From NCBI GenBank assembly GCA_964600075.1, contig CAZRIE010000003.1, positions 51,230 through 115,229 on the forward strand: a stretch of 64,000 bases of DNA, given 5' to 3'. Position numbers and translations under genes: made by a program. Numbering within the stretch: the first letter of the stretch is position 1; the number at the start of each line of letters is the position of its first letter. The notes under the pieces were generated by a model, which was given only the letters and a program-made list of their open reading frames with translations, was not told the origin of the DNA and did not search any database. Shown here piece after piece: positions 24,866 to 33,639 of this stretch. This stretch comes from CAZRIE01 sp964600075. Lineage in GTDB: Bacteria; Bacteroidota; Bacteroidia; Flavobacteriales; Flavobacteriaceae.

Positions 24866-24924
24866 GGCAGTGTGCAATAGGTAGTATCTGTTTACTGCCT
24901 ATTGCACACTGCTACTGCACACTG
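24866..24924. repeat. Near-perfect hairpin between sufC and sufD
   Basis: 24866-24886 and 24893-24913 are 21-bp inverted repeats with two mismatches (CAGTGTGCAATAGG type). A further partial direct copy (CTACTGCACACTG) follows. With a 6-nt loop this would be a very stable mRNA structure ending 7 bp before the sufD start, and could tune sufD translation or mRNA stability. Confidence 0.6.
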
Positions 24925-24930
24925 AAGAAA

Positions 24931-26247
24931 ATGGATTTAAAAGAAAAACTAATATCATCTTTCATGGCGTTCGAAAGTAACGTCGACATCGAACACCCGG
25001 TACACGATGTGCGTACAGAAGCTATAAAGAGTTTTGAGCTGAATGGCTTTCCCTCAAAAAAAGAAGAGGCTTGGAAGTATACTTCATTGAAGAGCCTTCA
25101 AAAAGTAGATTTCAGCATTTTCCCAAAAGAAGAAAATGCACTGGAATATAAGGAGGTGAAGCGGTATTTTCTACACGAAATAGATTCGTACAAAATCGTA
25201 TTTATCGATGGTATCTACAGTTCCTATCTTTCCGAAACCACGCATGATGGCGTTGATATCTGTTTGATGAGTTCCGCCTTGACCAAACCGATGTACAAAC
25301 CGGTCATCGATGTATATTTCAATAAAATAGCTTCAAAAGACGAGTCGCTCACTACATTGAATACGGCTTTCAGTAGAGAAGGGGCTTATATCTATATTCC
25401 CAAAAATAAAATGCCCAAAAAACCGGTCGAAATTATTCATTTCGCTACCGGAAACGAAGCTTCTTTATTATTACAACCTCGTAATTTAATCATCGTTGAA
25501 GAGAACGCTGAATTGCAGATCATCGAACGTCATCAGAGTTTGACTTCCAACGATATACTGACCAATTCGGTTACTGAAATTTACGCTGCTAAAAATGCCA
25601 TTGTAGATTATTATAAAATTCAAAACGATATTGCAACAGCCTCTTTAATCGACAATACGTATATCGATCAAAAAGATAAAAGCGTGGTCAAGGTACACAC
25701 CTTCTCTTTCGGGGGGAAATTGATTCGCAACAATCTCAATTTCTTTCAAAATGGGGAGTATATAGACTCTACCATGAAGGGTGTTACCATTTTAGGCGAA
25801 AAGCAGCATGTGGACCACCATACGCTGGTGCACCATATCGAACCAAACTGCGAGAGTCATCAGGACTATAAGGGCATTTATGGCGAAAATTCAACTGGAG
25901 TGTTCAACGGAAAGATCATTGTAGATAAGATTGCCCAAAAAACGAACGCTTTTCAGCAAAACAATAATATCTTAATCAGCGATAAGGCTACAATCAATAC
26001 CAAACCTCAACTGGAGATTTTTGCCGATGACGTAAAATGTTCGCACGGCTGTACTATTGGCCAATTGGACGAGGATGCCCTTTTCTACCTCCAATCTAGG
26101 GGTATTCCAAAAAAAGAAGCACAGGCTTTATTAATGTATGCCTTTGCGAACAATGTATTGGAGAGTGTACGTATTCCAGAGCTCAAAACACGGATCAATA
26201 AATTGATTGCCAAGAAATTAGGGGTTAATTTGGGGTTTGATTTGTAA
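24931..26247 (+). CDS. sufD: Fe-S cluster assembly protein SufD
   Basis: Partner of SufB in the SufBC2D scaffold, needed for iron entry. Seen: from ATG 24931 (MDLKEKLISSFMAFES) a 438-aa protein with the N-terminal helical part (GFPSKKEEAWKYTSLKSL) and a beta-helix core ending in VKCSHGCTIGQLDEDALFYLQSRGI, the family's characteristic C-terminal block. A frame open from 24832 only overlaps sufC and the hairpin and is not a credible start. Followed 19 bp later by an outer-membrane protein gene. Confidence 0.95.
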   Translation: MDLKEKLISSFMAFESNVDIEHPVHDVRTEAIKSFELNGFPSKKEEAWKYTSLKSLQKVDFSIFPKEENALEYKEVKRYFLHEIDSYKIVFIDGIYSSYLSETTHDGVDICLMSSALTKPMYKPVIDVYFNKIASKDESLTTLNTAFSREGAYIYIPKNKMPKKPVEIIHFATGNEASLLLQPRNLIIVEENAELQIIERHQSLTSNDILTNSVTEIYAAKNAIVDYYKIQNDIATASLIDNTYIDQKDKSVVKVHTFSFGGKLIRNNLNFFQNGEYIDSTMKGVTILGEKQHVDHHTLVHHIEPNCESHQDYKGIYGENSTGVFNGKIIVDKIAQKTNAFQQNNNILISDKATINTKPQLEIFADDVKCSHGCTIGQLDEDALFYLQSRGIPKKEAQALLMYAFANNVLESVRIPELKTRINKLIAKKLGVNLGFDL

Positions 26248-26266
26248 ATCTAAATAGAAAGGAATC

Positions 26267-26917
26267 GTGCTTGTTCGAATTATTTCTGTGCTAGCATTTT
26301 TTTTTCTGATCGCCCCATTTAAAACAAGTTCTCAGGAAACCAATTTCGGTGTAAAAGCGGGATTAAACTATTCTTCAATAGTAGGTGATTTAACCGATGG
26401 CATAACCTTTAGGTTTTCAGGTCATGGAGGTGTATTTTTAGAAATTGTATTTTCCGAAAAGTTTGCCTTTCAACCAGAACTACTCTACTCCTCTCAAGGT
26501 TTTCAATTTAGCTCGGATCTTTTTGCGATTGATGGTAATGACCCTGCTGATGGCAACAAATTTCGAACTAATGTTCAGTTAAATTACTTAACGGTACCGT
26601 TGGTGGCAAAATTTAGCTTGAACGAACGTTATTCCGTTGAATTTGGTCCTCAGTTCGGCTTTCTTTTGAACCAAGTGACGAAAATCAAGAATTTAGACGA
26701 GAGTAATGATTCTCTTTCGAATGGCCGGTCAACGATTTCCGGAAATTTTCAATCGGACTACGGCATGGCAGTGGGTCTAGGTATGCGCTTGAACGAAGAA
26801 TTTTCGCTGTCTCCGAGGGTTTATCTTGGGCTCCGTAATCGTCTAAACGGCATTGAGGGCAATCTTCAGAATTATAATGTGGCTATTCAAGTATCACTAA
26901 ATTATATCATTCCCTAA
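26267..26917 (+). CDS. Outer membrane beta-barrel protein (PorT-like)
   Basis: 216 residues starting at a GTG with AAAGGA 5-10 bp before it. No in-frame ATG is near. Seen: a signal peptide (ISVLAFFFLIAPFKTSSQE), then TNFGVKAGLNYSSIVGD and alternating amphipathic strands (AFQPELLYSSQGF, NYLTVPLVAKFSL, YSVEFGPQFGFLL, YGMAVGLGMRL), the pattern of the porin-family/PorT-like eight-stranded barrel. It sits inside the suf cluster between sufD and sufS, 19 bp after sufD, and is likely co-transcribed. Any link to Fe-S metabolism is only positional. Confidence 0.82.
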   Translation: MLVRIISVLAFFFLIAPFKTSSQETNFGVKAGLNYSSIVGDLTDGITFRFSGHGGVFLEIVFSEKFAFQPELLYSSQGFQFSSDLFAIDGNDPADGNKFRTNVQLNYLTVPLVAKFSLNERYSVEFGPQFGFLLNQVTKIKNLDESNDSLSNGRSTISGNFQSDYGMAVGLGMRLNEEFSLSPRVYLGLRNRLNGIEGNLQNYNVAIQVSLNYIIP

Positions 26918-26987
26918 CGACCTATTTTCTCTTGTTTTTACAAGTCAGAATTAAAACCATTTTCCCCAATAATTGCGGCTTAGTGGG

Positions 26988-26995
26988 TATCTTTG
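26988..26995 (+). promoter_or_regulatory. Candidate -7 element of sufS
   Basis: TATCTTTG fits TAnnTTTG and ends 18 bp before the sufS ATG, suggesting that sufS-sufE can be transcribed separately from sufABCD. No good -33 box is seen. Confidence 0.4.
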
Positions 26996-27013
26996 TAAAT
27001 CAATAAAAGTACT

Positions 27014-28228
27014 ATGTTCGACGTACAAAAAATCCGAAAGGATTTCCCGATTTTACAACGTGAGGTCAATGGTAAACCGCTCGTTTATCTAGACAATGCG
27101 GCTACCTCACAGACCCCTAAACAGGTTATCGATGTAATCGTAGATTATTATTCCCAATATAACGCCAATATCCACAGAGGGGTACACACCCTTTCGCAAG
27201 AGGCGACTGATAAATATGAGCAAGCGCGTCAGAAAATCCAAACGCATTTTAATGTCGCGAAATCCTATGAAATTATTTTTACTTCAGGTACTACACATAG
27301 TATCAATATTGTCGCAAGCGGATTTACCTCTCTCCTAAATAAAGGTGATGAGATTCTTGTATCGGCAATGGAGCACCATTCCAATATCGTCCCCTGGCAA
27401 ATGCTTGCCGAACGAACGGGGGCTGTATTAAAAGTCATTCCTATGAATTTAGAGGGTGAATTATTGATGGACGAGTACGACGAGCTCTTATCCAACAAAA
27501 CCAAATTAGTTTTTTGTAACCATATTTCCAATGCTTTGGGAACTATCAATCCCATTAAAGAAATCATTGAAAAAGCACATAACGTCGGTGCGGCGATTTT
27601 GATAGATGGCGCACAGGCCGCCCCCCATATCAAAGCGGACTTACAGAAATTGGATGTCGATTTCTATACTGTATCCGCGCATAAAATGTGTGGTCCCACG
27701 GGAGTAGGAATACTATTCGGCAAAGAAGAATTGCTCAATAAGTTACCTCCTTACCAAGGTGGTGGTGAAATGATCGACGAGGTCACTTTCGAAAAGACGA
27801 CCTATGCCGACCTGCCCCATAAATTTGAGGCGGGTACTCCCAATATCTGCGGTGGTATCGCTTTCGGTGCCGCGTTGGATTACATGAATGCCATTGGTTT
27901 CGATGCCATCGCCGAATATGAACATCAACTCCTGGAATATGCCACACAGCAACTTTTAGCAATCGACGGACTCAAGATTTACGGCACGGCAAAAAACAAG
28001 ACTTCGGTTATTTCTTTCAATATCAAAGGTATACACCCCTACGATATCGGTACGATTCTCGATAAATTGGGTATTGCCGTAAGAACCGGTCACCATTGCG
28101 CACAGCCCATTATGGATTTCTATAAAATTCCCGGAACGGTGCGGGCCAGCTTTGGTTTCTATAATACCAAAGAAGAGGTCGATGTTTTAATTGACGGGGT
28201 GAAGCGGGCCAAAGGTATGCTTCAATAA
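27014..28228 (+). CDS. sufS: Cysteine desulfurase SufS
   Basis: PLP enzyme that removes sulfur from L-cysteine and hands persulfide to SufE. Seen: 404 aa, the PLP lysine K224 in SAHKMCGPTGVG, the catalytic cysteine C362 in RTGHHCAQP, and the family blocks YLDNAATSQTP, HRGVHTLSQEAT and EHHSNIVPWQ. Group II (SufS/CsdA) by its short Cys loop. Own candidate promoter upstream; sufE follows after 75 bp. Confidence 0.97.
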   Translation: MFDVQKIRKDFPILQREVNGKPLVYLDNAATSQTPKQVIDVIVDYYSQYNANIHRGVHTLSQEATDKYEQARQKIQTHFNVAKSYEIIFTSGTTHSINIVASGFTSLLNKGDEILVSAMEHHSNIVPWQMLAERTGAVLKVIPMNLEGELLMDEYDELLSNKTKLVFCNHISNALGTINPIKEIIEKAHNVGAAILIDGAQAAPHIKADLQKLDVDFYTVSAHKMCGPTGVGILFGKEELLNKLPPYQGGGEMIDEVTFEKTTYADLPHKFEAGTPNICGGIAFGAALDYMNAIGFDAIAEYEHQLLEYATQQLLAIDGLKIYGTAKNKTSVISFNIKGIHPYDIGTILDKLGIAVRTGHHCAQPIMDFYKIPGTVRASFGFYNTKEEVDVLIDGVKRAKGMLQ

Positions 28229-28303
28229 GCAAATGAAGTTATGATTCTCTTAAAGAATTGATAACCATAGATACTTATCGTATTTTTACTCAAAATTGCA
28301 AGA

Positions 28304-28726
28304 ATGCAGATAAAGGAAATACAGGGGGAAATCGTCGATGAATTTTCGATGTTCGACGATTGGATGCAGCGATACGAGTATATGATCGAGCTAGGAAAAT
28401 CACTTCCGTTGATCGAAGAAAAATACAAGACTGGGGATAATATTATAAAAGGTTGTCAGAGCAAAGTCTGGGTACATGCCGAACTTGAAGATGAGAAATT
28501 GGTTTTTACGGCCGATAGCGACGCAATTATAACGAAAGGTATAATCGCAATATTGATACGGGCGTTCAGCAACCAAAGACCTCAAGACATTATCGAGGCC
28601 GATACGGAATTTATTGATGAAATCGGGTTAAAAGAACACCTTAGCCTTACCCGAGCGAACGGGTTGGTTAGCATGATCAAGCAATTAAAACTGTATGCGA
28701 TCGCGTACCAAACACAGTTGAACTAA
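28304..28726 (+). CDS. sufE: SufE sulfur acceptor protein
   Basis: Takes persulfide sulfur from SufS and delivers it to SufB. Seen: 140 aa, the acceptor cysteine C51 in IIKGCQSKVWV, MFDDWMQRYEYMIELGKSLP at the N-terminus, and the C-terminal LTRANGLVSMIKQLK helix. Complete and of normal length. The next gene starts 54 bp later. Confidence 0.95.
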   Translation: MQIKEIQGEIVDEFSMFDDWMQRYEYMIELGKSLPLIEEKYKTGDNIIKGCQSKVWVHAELEDEKLVFTADSDAIITKGIIAILIRAFSNQRPQDIIEADTEFIDEIGLKEHLSLTRANGLVSMIKQLKLYAIAYQTQLN

Positions 28727-28780
28727 TGTTTGTGGTTTATAGTTATTCAAAGTTGAACACCAAACACTAAACATTTTAAA

Positions 28781-29113
28781 ATGAGCGAAGAGACAACAAC
28801 AGTAGACACCCAAGAATTGGGCGAAAAAATAGTAAAGGTCTTAAAATCGATTTATGATCCCGAAATTCCTGTAGACATCTATGAACTGGGGTTGATCTAT
28901 GACGTTCTGGTCAATGAAGAGAATGAGGTACGTATACTGATGACCTTAACTTCCCCTAATTGCCCTGTGGCTGAAACACTACCAGTAGAGGTAGAAGAAA
29001 AGGTGAAATCATTGAATTTGGTAAAGGATGCCGAAGTGGAAATCACTTTCGACCCACCTTGGACACAAGATTTGATGAGTGAAGAAGCAAAATTAGAACT
29101 TGGACTGTTATAA
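28781..29113 (+). CDS. DUF59/MIP18 family Fe-S assembly protein (SufT-like)
   Basis: Small cytosolic protein that helps in cluster maturation or transfer. Seen: 110 aa, DPEIPVDIYELGLIYD (27-42) and the reactive cysteine C61 in TLTSPNCPVAETLP, both typical of the MIP18 (PaaD/SufT-like) fold. No N-terminal extension such as that of Mrp/ApbC. Its place directly after sufSE supports an accessory role in the SUF pathway. Confidence 0.9.
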   Translation: MSEETTTVDTQELGEKIVKVLKSIYDPEIPVDIYELGLIYDVLVNEENEVRILMTLTSPNCPVAETLPVEVEEKVKSLNLVKDAEVEITFDPPWTQDLMSEEAKLELGLL

Positions 29114-29172
29114 ATCATATGCATTGTCATTCCCGTGAAGACTCGAATCTGTTGAACTTAATCAAAAGCTAA

Positions 29173-29679
29173 ATGCCAGAGGAAATCATAAATAGGGTTG
29201 CACAAAGCAAACTCATCACCTTCGACCTTGAGACTTATTATCCGCAGGGGAAACGCGTGCTTTTTGATATTTCAGATTGGCTTTACGAAAGTATTATCCT
29301 AAGGGAGAAAGAATTCAGGGCCCAGACCGATGCACACGATTGGTCGCAGTATCGAGATACCTATGTTGCCCTTCACTGCTCTACCGATGCAATTGTACCT
29401 GGTTGGGCCTATATGCTACTTACTACCAAGCTTCAGCCGTTTTCAAAAAAAACGGTTCAGGGTACGTTAGAGCAACTCGAAACTTCGCTGTACCAATCTG
29501 TTCTGGGGCATCTTGATATTTCCGAATTTAAAGATAAATCCGTCATCATAAAAGGGTGCAGCAACAAGCCCGTACCGCCGAATGCCTATTTGTTGATAAC
29601 CGAACGTTTACAGCCTATCGTTAAGTCTCTTATGTATGGTGAGGCCTGCTCTTCGGTGCCTCTCTACAAAAGAAAATAG
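29173..29679 (+). CDS. DUF2480 family protein
   Basis: 168-residue protein found in Bacteroidota, no known activity. Seen: EEIINRVAQSKLITFDLETYYP at the start, FDISDWLYESIILREKEFR, and a later CSNKPVPPNAYLLITERLQPIVKSLMYGEACSSVPLYKRK with two cysteines near the C-terminus that could bind metal. No signal peptide, so cytosolic. It sits between the DUF59 gene and a DUF3078 OMP at the end of the suf cluster, which suggests a role in cluster handling, but this is only inference from position. Confidence 0.85.
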   Translation: MPEEIINRVAQSKLITFDLETYYPQGKRVLFDISDWLYESIILREKEFRAQTDAHDWSQYRDTYVALHCSTDAIVPGWAYMLLTTKLQPFSKKTVQGTLEQLETSLYQSVLGHLDISEFKDKSVIIKGCSNKPVPPNAYLLITERLQPIVKSLMYGEACSSVPLYKRK

Positions 29680-29690
29680 TCATTAATAAA

Positions 29691-29723
29691 TTTGCCAATT
29701 GAATGTTAACATTGTTAACTTTG
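29691..29723 (+). promoter_or_regulatory. Promoter of the DUF3078 gene
   Basis: TTTG (29691-29694), 21 bp, TAACTTTG (29716-29723), then 34 bp to the ATG. Good fit to the Bacteroidota promoter consensus, so the DUF3078 gene has its own promoter. Confidence 0.55.
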
Positions 29724-29757
29724 GCATTGTAAATATAACATTCAAACACTAAACATC

Positions 29758-30690
29758 ATGAAACATTTAGTACTTACATGCCTAGCGCTGCTTGCGTTTT
29801 CGGCAGGTTTTGCACAAACAATTGACGAATTAAAGGCCGAACAGAGTGCCAAAAAAGATTCTATCGATGCCATTCAAGGCAGGTTCGATGACCTTCAGGG
29901 TCAAATAGATGCTTTACCAGGGTGGAAGATAGGTGCATTCGGTACAATCGGATTTAGCCTTTCGAAGGCCAACAACTGGTATTCTCAAGGAACGCCCAAT
30001 AACTCTTCAGGAAACATTGGAATTACTGTAAACGCTTTTGCTGATTTGGACCGAGAAAAGTTTTTTTGGAAGAATTCAGCAAACGTTAATCTTCAATGGG
30101 TGAAATTGGACGATAAAGATGACCCTAATGATAAAGATGGTCTTGAGGGAACCACCGATGTCTTTAATATCGTATCGCTTTACGGGTATAAACTCAGTCC
30201 GAAATTTGCTATTTCGACCCTAGGGGAGTATCGCACCTCTTTAATCAATAATTTCAATGACCCAGGCTATCTCGATTTAGGTGTTGGTGTCACGTGGACA
30301 CCTATTACCGATTTGGTGGTCGTAATTCACCCGTTGAACTACAACTTTGTATTCGCCAAGAACGATATCGCCTATAAATCGTCGCTAGGTGCTAAAATCG
30401 TAGTCGATTATACCAAAAAATTGGGTGCCGTAGACCTCAAGACCAACTTATCGAGTTTTCAGAGTTACGAAAGTGGTGATCTCTCCAATTGGACATGGAC
30501 AACCTCGCTTGGCTACACGTTATGGAAAGGTATTGGCATAGGTTTTGAATTTGGCTTAAGAGATAACAAGCAAGAAGCGTTCGACAATGCATTATCTCAG
30601 ACTCCGGTTCCAATTCCAACACCCACCCTTGATAATGTAGCTAACGATTTACAGAGCTACTATCTTTTCGGCCTCAATTACTCGTTCTAA
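29758..30690 (+). CDS. DUF3078 outer membrane protein
   Basis: 310 residues. Seen: a signal peptide (MKHLVLTCLALLAFSAGFAQT), a short coiled segment (IDELKAEQSAKKDSIDAIQGRFDDLQGQID), then amphipathic beta strands (GAFGTIGFSLSKANNWYSQG, FFWKNSANVNLQWVKL, VFNIVSLYGYKLSPKFAIS, YLDLGVGVTWTP) and a terminal aromatic residue (LFGLNYSF), as expected of an outer membrane barrel. Members occur widely in Bacteroidota with unknown cargo. Last gene of the region; a strong terminator starts 34 bp after the stop. Confidence 0.85.
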   Translation: MKHLVLTCLALLAFSAGFAQTIDELKAEQSAKKDSIDAIQGRFDDLQGQIDALPGWKIGAFGTIGFSLSKANNWYSQGTPNNSSGNIGITVNAFADLDREKFFWKNSANVNLQWVKLDDKDDPNDKDGLEGTTDVFNIVSLYGYKLSPKFAISTLGEYRTSLINNFNDPGYLDLGVGVTWTPITDLVVVIHPLNYNFVFAKNDIAYKSSLGAKIVVDYTKKLGAVDLKTNLSSFQSYESGDLSNWTWTTSLGYTLWKGIGIGFEFGLRDNKQEAFDNALSQTPVPIPTPTLDNVANDLQSYYLFGLNYSF

Positions 30691-30724
30691 GTGAACTGAA
30701 TATTTAAATCAGCAGTATAATGAA

Positions 30725-30756
30725 AACGCCCCGACAAATGTCGGGGCGTTTTTTGT
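30725..30756 (+). terminator. Terminator of the DUF3078 gene
   Basis: AACGCCCCGACA (30725-30736), 2-nt loop, TGTCGGGGCGTT (30739-30750), then TTTT. Very strong. Confidence 0.92.
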
Positions 30757-30990
30757 TAAGTAGGGTTCGTTAAGTTTGGTTAAGCAGTCACTAAATCAAA
30801 CTTTAGGTTAAGTAGTTAGAATTTGGGGTGTAACACTAAATTTCAAATACAAGACAAATGTAATTGGCAGCTAATGAATCGATAAATTTTTGATGTCAAG
30901 AGGCCTAAAATTGTGGTGTATTGTGTTAAAACAATCTATTTTAGATGAATGTATCAATTCAATATCTCAGGTAATTTGATATTACGGCCA
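30757..30990 (+). repeat. Possible diverged copy C of the repeated element
   Basis: It starts with TTAAGTAGGGTT directly after a terminator, as copies A and B start with AAGTAGGTT. It contains GGTTAAG units and GAATTTGGGGTGTAACACTA, close to the GATTTGGGGTCAACACTA core. The second half is only weakly similar. No ORF. It stands in tandem with copy B. Confidence 0.35.
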
Positions 30991-30991
30991 T

Positions 30992-31020
30992 AAAAAACCC
31001 TCCAAAAGGAGGGTTTTTTA
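30992..31020. terminator. Bidirectional terminator between copies C and B
   Basis: AAAAAACCCTCC (30992-31003), 4-nt loop, GGAGGGTTTTTT (31008-31019). It is symmetric, so it can stop transcription from either side, including hflX read-through. Confidence 0.88.
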
Positions 31021-31021
31021 T

Positions 31022-31265
31022 CAAAGTAGGTTTGGGTCAATTTGGTTTGGTATTCTTTTAGCCGGTCGTAGGTCAAGTTCCGATTTGGGAAAAGTTACTT
31101 GATTTCGGTTAAGTTCAAGGGGCGATTTGGGGTCAACACTATCACTTAACTACACTATAAATCTAAGTCAGTTTCAGAATTCTTCTAAATTATTGTTGTG
31201 AAAGTATCTAAGAATGTTGTGAAAAATACAAGCCGTTATGTTTCTTCGATAAACGACATCCACTG
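31022..31265 (+). repeat. Copy B of the repeated non-coding element
   Basis: Aligns over its length with the reverse strand of 6683-6950. Blocks: GGTCAAGTTCCGATTTGGG (31071-31089), GATTTGGGGTCAA (31124-31136), the next 29 nt to 31165, and GTTGTGAA at 31195-31202 and 31216-31223. It lies between the convergent DUF3078 and hflX genes, after a terminator. No coding potential in any frame. Confidence 0.7.
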
Positions 31266-31280
31266 TATTAGAATTCGAAA

Positions 31281-32492
31281 TCAATACTGGTCTAGATGTT
31301 CAGGATATAAGAAGTTATTATACGGAAAACGGGTAACATGAATGTCACGCACTTCGTCATAGACCCTTTTTCGGAACTCATCAAGATTCTCTTTGTTCAA
31401 GGCCGAAATGAATAGGGCCTTATCTCCTACTCTCTGCATCCATGTGTTTTTCCATTCATCGATGGTAAAATGTCTTTCGGTCTTTTCGGTAATGAGATCG
31501 TCTTCTTCAATGACAGCGTGTTTGTAAAGATCTATTTTATTGAAGACCATAATGGTGTTTTTATCCGCACTATTGATTTCATCCAAGATTTTATTTACCG
31601 ATTCGATATGTTCTTCAAACTGTGGATGCGAGATATCAACAACATGTAATAATAAGTCTGCCTCCCGAACCTCGTCTAAAGTACTTTTAAAGCTTTCGAC
31701 CAACTGGGTGGGCAGTTTACGAATAAAACCGACGGTATCACTCAATAAAAATGGCAGGTTTCCGATGACTACTTTGCGAACCGTCGTATCTAAGGTGGCA
31801 AAAAGCTTATTTTCTGCAAAAACGTCGCTTTTACTAATTAAGTTCATCAACGTCGACTTGCCAACATTGGTATACCCAACTAGAGCTACTCGCACCAGAG
31901 CACCACGATTTCCGCGCTGGGTTTCCATCTGCCTATCGATTTTGACCAATTTCTTTTTAAGCAAAGAAATACGGTCACGAACGATTCGTCTATCGGTCTC
32001 GATCTCCGTTTCACCAGGTCCTCGCATTCCGATACCACCGCGCTGGCGTTCCAAGTGCGTCCAGAGCCCTGTCAATCTGGGCAGAAGATACTCATATTGT
32101 GCTAGTTCAACTTGGGTACGAGCGTAGCTCGTTTGTGCCCGTTGGGCAAAAATATCAAGTATGAGACTGGTGCGATCTACTATTTTGCACCGAAGTTGTT
32201 TTTCGATGTTGCGTTGTTGTGCGGGTGTCAGTTCATCGTCAAAAATAACAGACCCGATATCATGCTCTTTTACGAATGCCTCGACTTCTTCCATCTTACC
32301 ACTACCGATTAAAGTTTTGGGATTGGCAACATCCATTCGCTGTACAAAACGTTTTATCACCTCACCCCCAGCGGTATAGGTCAAGAACTCAAGTTCATCG
32401 AGGTATTCGGTCACTTTTTCCTCGTTCTGTTCACGGTTAACAATCCCGATCAAAACGGCTTTTTCGTATTCAATGGTCTTTTTTTCTAACAT
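31281..32492 (-). CDS. hflX: GTPase HflX
   Basis: Ribosome-binding GTPase that splits stalled or stressed ribosomes. Seen: an N-terminal glycine-rich nucleotide-binding-like domain with LIGSGKMEEVEAFV and FDDELTPAQQRNIE, a coiled linker with GGIGMRGPGETEIETDRR, then the G domain with G1 GYTNVGKST, G3 DTVGFIRKLP and G4 NKID. 403 aa is normal for HflX. Monocistronic. Confidence 0.95.
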   Translation of the reverse strand: MLEKKTIEYEKAVLIGIVNREQNEEKVTEYLDELEFLTYTAGGEVIKRFVQRMDVANPKTLIGSGKMEEVEAFVKEHDIGSVIFDDELTPAQQRNIEKQLRCKIVDRTSLILDIFAQRAQTSYARTQVELAQYEYLLPRLTGLWTHLERQRGGIGMRGPGETEIETDRRIVRDRISLLKKKLVKIDRQMETQRGNRGALVRVALVGYTNVGKSTLMNLISKSDVFAENKLFATLDTTVRKVVIGNLPFLLSDTVGFIRKLPTQLVESFKSTLDEVREADLLLHVVDISHPQFEEHIESVNKILDEINSADKNTIMVFNKIDLYKHAVIEEDDLITEKTERHFTIDEWKNTWMQRVGDKALFISALNKENLDEFRKRVYDEVRDIHVTRFPYNNFLYPEHLDQY

Positions 32493-32567
32493 ATCTCTTT
32501 AAAGTGCAAATTTAAACAATACCAACCGACCAATTTTCGTAATTTAATATCCCAATCGCAAAATCAT

Positions 32568-33542
32568 ATGATTTTTCCATTTTTTAGAAAGAAAAAAGAA
32601 CGGCATTTAAACACCATAGCTTTCTACAACCTCGAAAATCTGTTCGATACGGTAGATGATCCCGATACCCTCGACGATGATTTCACACCGAATGGGATCA
32701 AAAAATGGACGAACAAGCGGTATAAAAAGAAACTGTACAAGCTGGCAAAGACCTTATCCGAAGTTGGAAATGCCGAAACCAAAAGTCCGCCAGTAGTCGT
32801 TGGTATAGCCGAAGTAGAGAACAAAACCGTCATAGAAGACCTTTTGGCTACAGAACCATTGCGTAATATTGATTACGGATACGTCCATTACGACTCTCCA
32901 GATGAACGAGGCATTGATTGCGCCCTTATTTATCATAAGGCTTATTTTAAAGTCATACACTCCGAACCTATAACGCTTATGGTTTTCGAACAAGATGGGC
33001 GAAGAGATACGACCCGTGACATATTGTATGTTAAAGGAAAGTTGAACGATGAAGAAGTACACGTTTTTGTGAACCATTGGCCATCACGAAGAGACGGTGA
33101 TACGGAAACCAGTTACAAAAGAATAAAAGCTGCTGAAACCGTGCTAGATTTTATGGCCAAGATAGAAACCAAAATTAAAGACCCCAACTATATCGTGATG
33201 GGTGATTTTAACGACGGCCCTTTCGCTGAAAGCGTTAAGACGCTAGTAAAATCTGAACATTTATATAATCCTATGGAAAAACTGCTTACTACTGAACGTG
33301 GCAGTGCCAATTACAAAAGAGCTTGGATGCTCTTTGACCAAATCATGATTTCACATAATCTTCTGAATTATGAAAAAGGTACGCATAGTTTTGCCCATGC
33401 CAATATTTTCGATGAGCGTTTTTTGACCGAGTTTAAGGGAAGGTATGAAGGAACCCCATACCGAACCTATGTTGGCCGTAAATATATCGGGGGTTATAGC
33501 GATCACTTCCCCGTGTATATTCAGTTGAAGTACAATGGTTAA
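32568..33542 (+). CDS. Endonuclease/exonuclease/phosphatase family protein
   Basis: Metal-dependent phosphoesterase of the EEP superfamily. Seen: FYNLENLFDT (about 19-28), VGIAEVENKTV (metal Glu), VNHWPSRRDGDTETS (catalytic His), MGDFNDGPF (Asp/Asn) and YSDHFPVYI (Asp-His) near the C-terminus, i.e. the full set of EEP active-site motifs. 324 aa. A short basic N-terminus (FFRKKKERH) is present but no clear signal peptide. Substrate could be nucleic acid or a phospholipid headgroup. Divergent from hflX, convergent with fkpA-like. Confidence 0.87.
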   Translation: MIFPFFRKKKERHLNTIAFYNLENLFDTVDDPDTLDDDFTPNGIKKWTNKRYKKKLYKLAKTLSEVGNAETKSPPVVVGIAEVENKTVIEDLLATEPLRNIDYGYVHYDSPDERGIDCALIYHKAYFKVIHSEPITLMVFEQDGRRDTTRDILYVKGKLNDEEVHVFVNHWPSRRDGDTETSYKRIKAAETVLDFMAKIETKIKDPNYIVMGDFNDGPFAESVKTLVKSEHLYNPMEKLLTTERGSANYKRAWMLFDQIMISHNLLNYEKGTHSFAHANIFDERFLTEFKGRYEGTPYRTYVGRKYIGGYSDHFPVYIQLKYNG

Positions 33543-33639
33543 AAGCCCGATAGCATAATTTAATGTCTCAATCGGCGAGAAAATCCATCGCCTTTAAGCG
33601 AAGATTTTAGTTTGTAAATGCTACCTGTTTGTCCTCAGC

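Noticed and set aside
31540..32127. 195-aa plus-strand frame across hflX
   Set aside because: Antisense to conserved HflX motifs; composition is that of a shadow frame.
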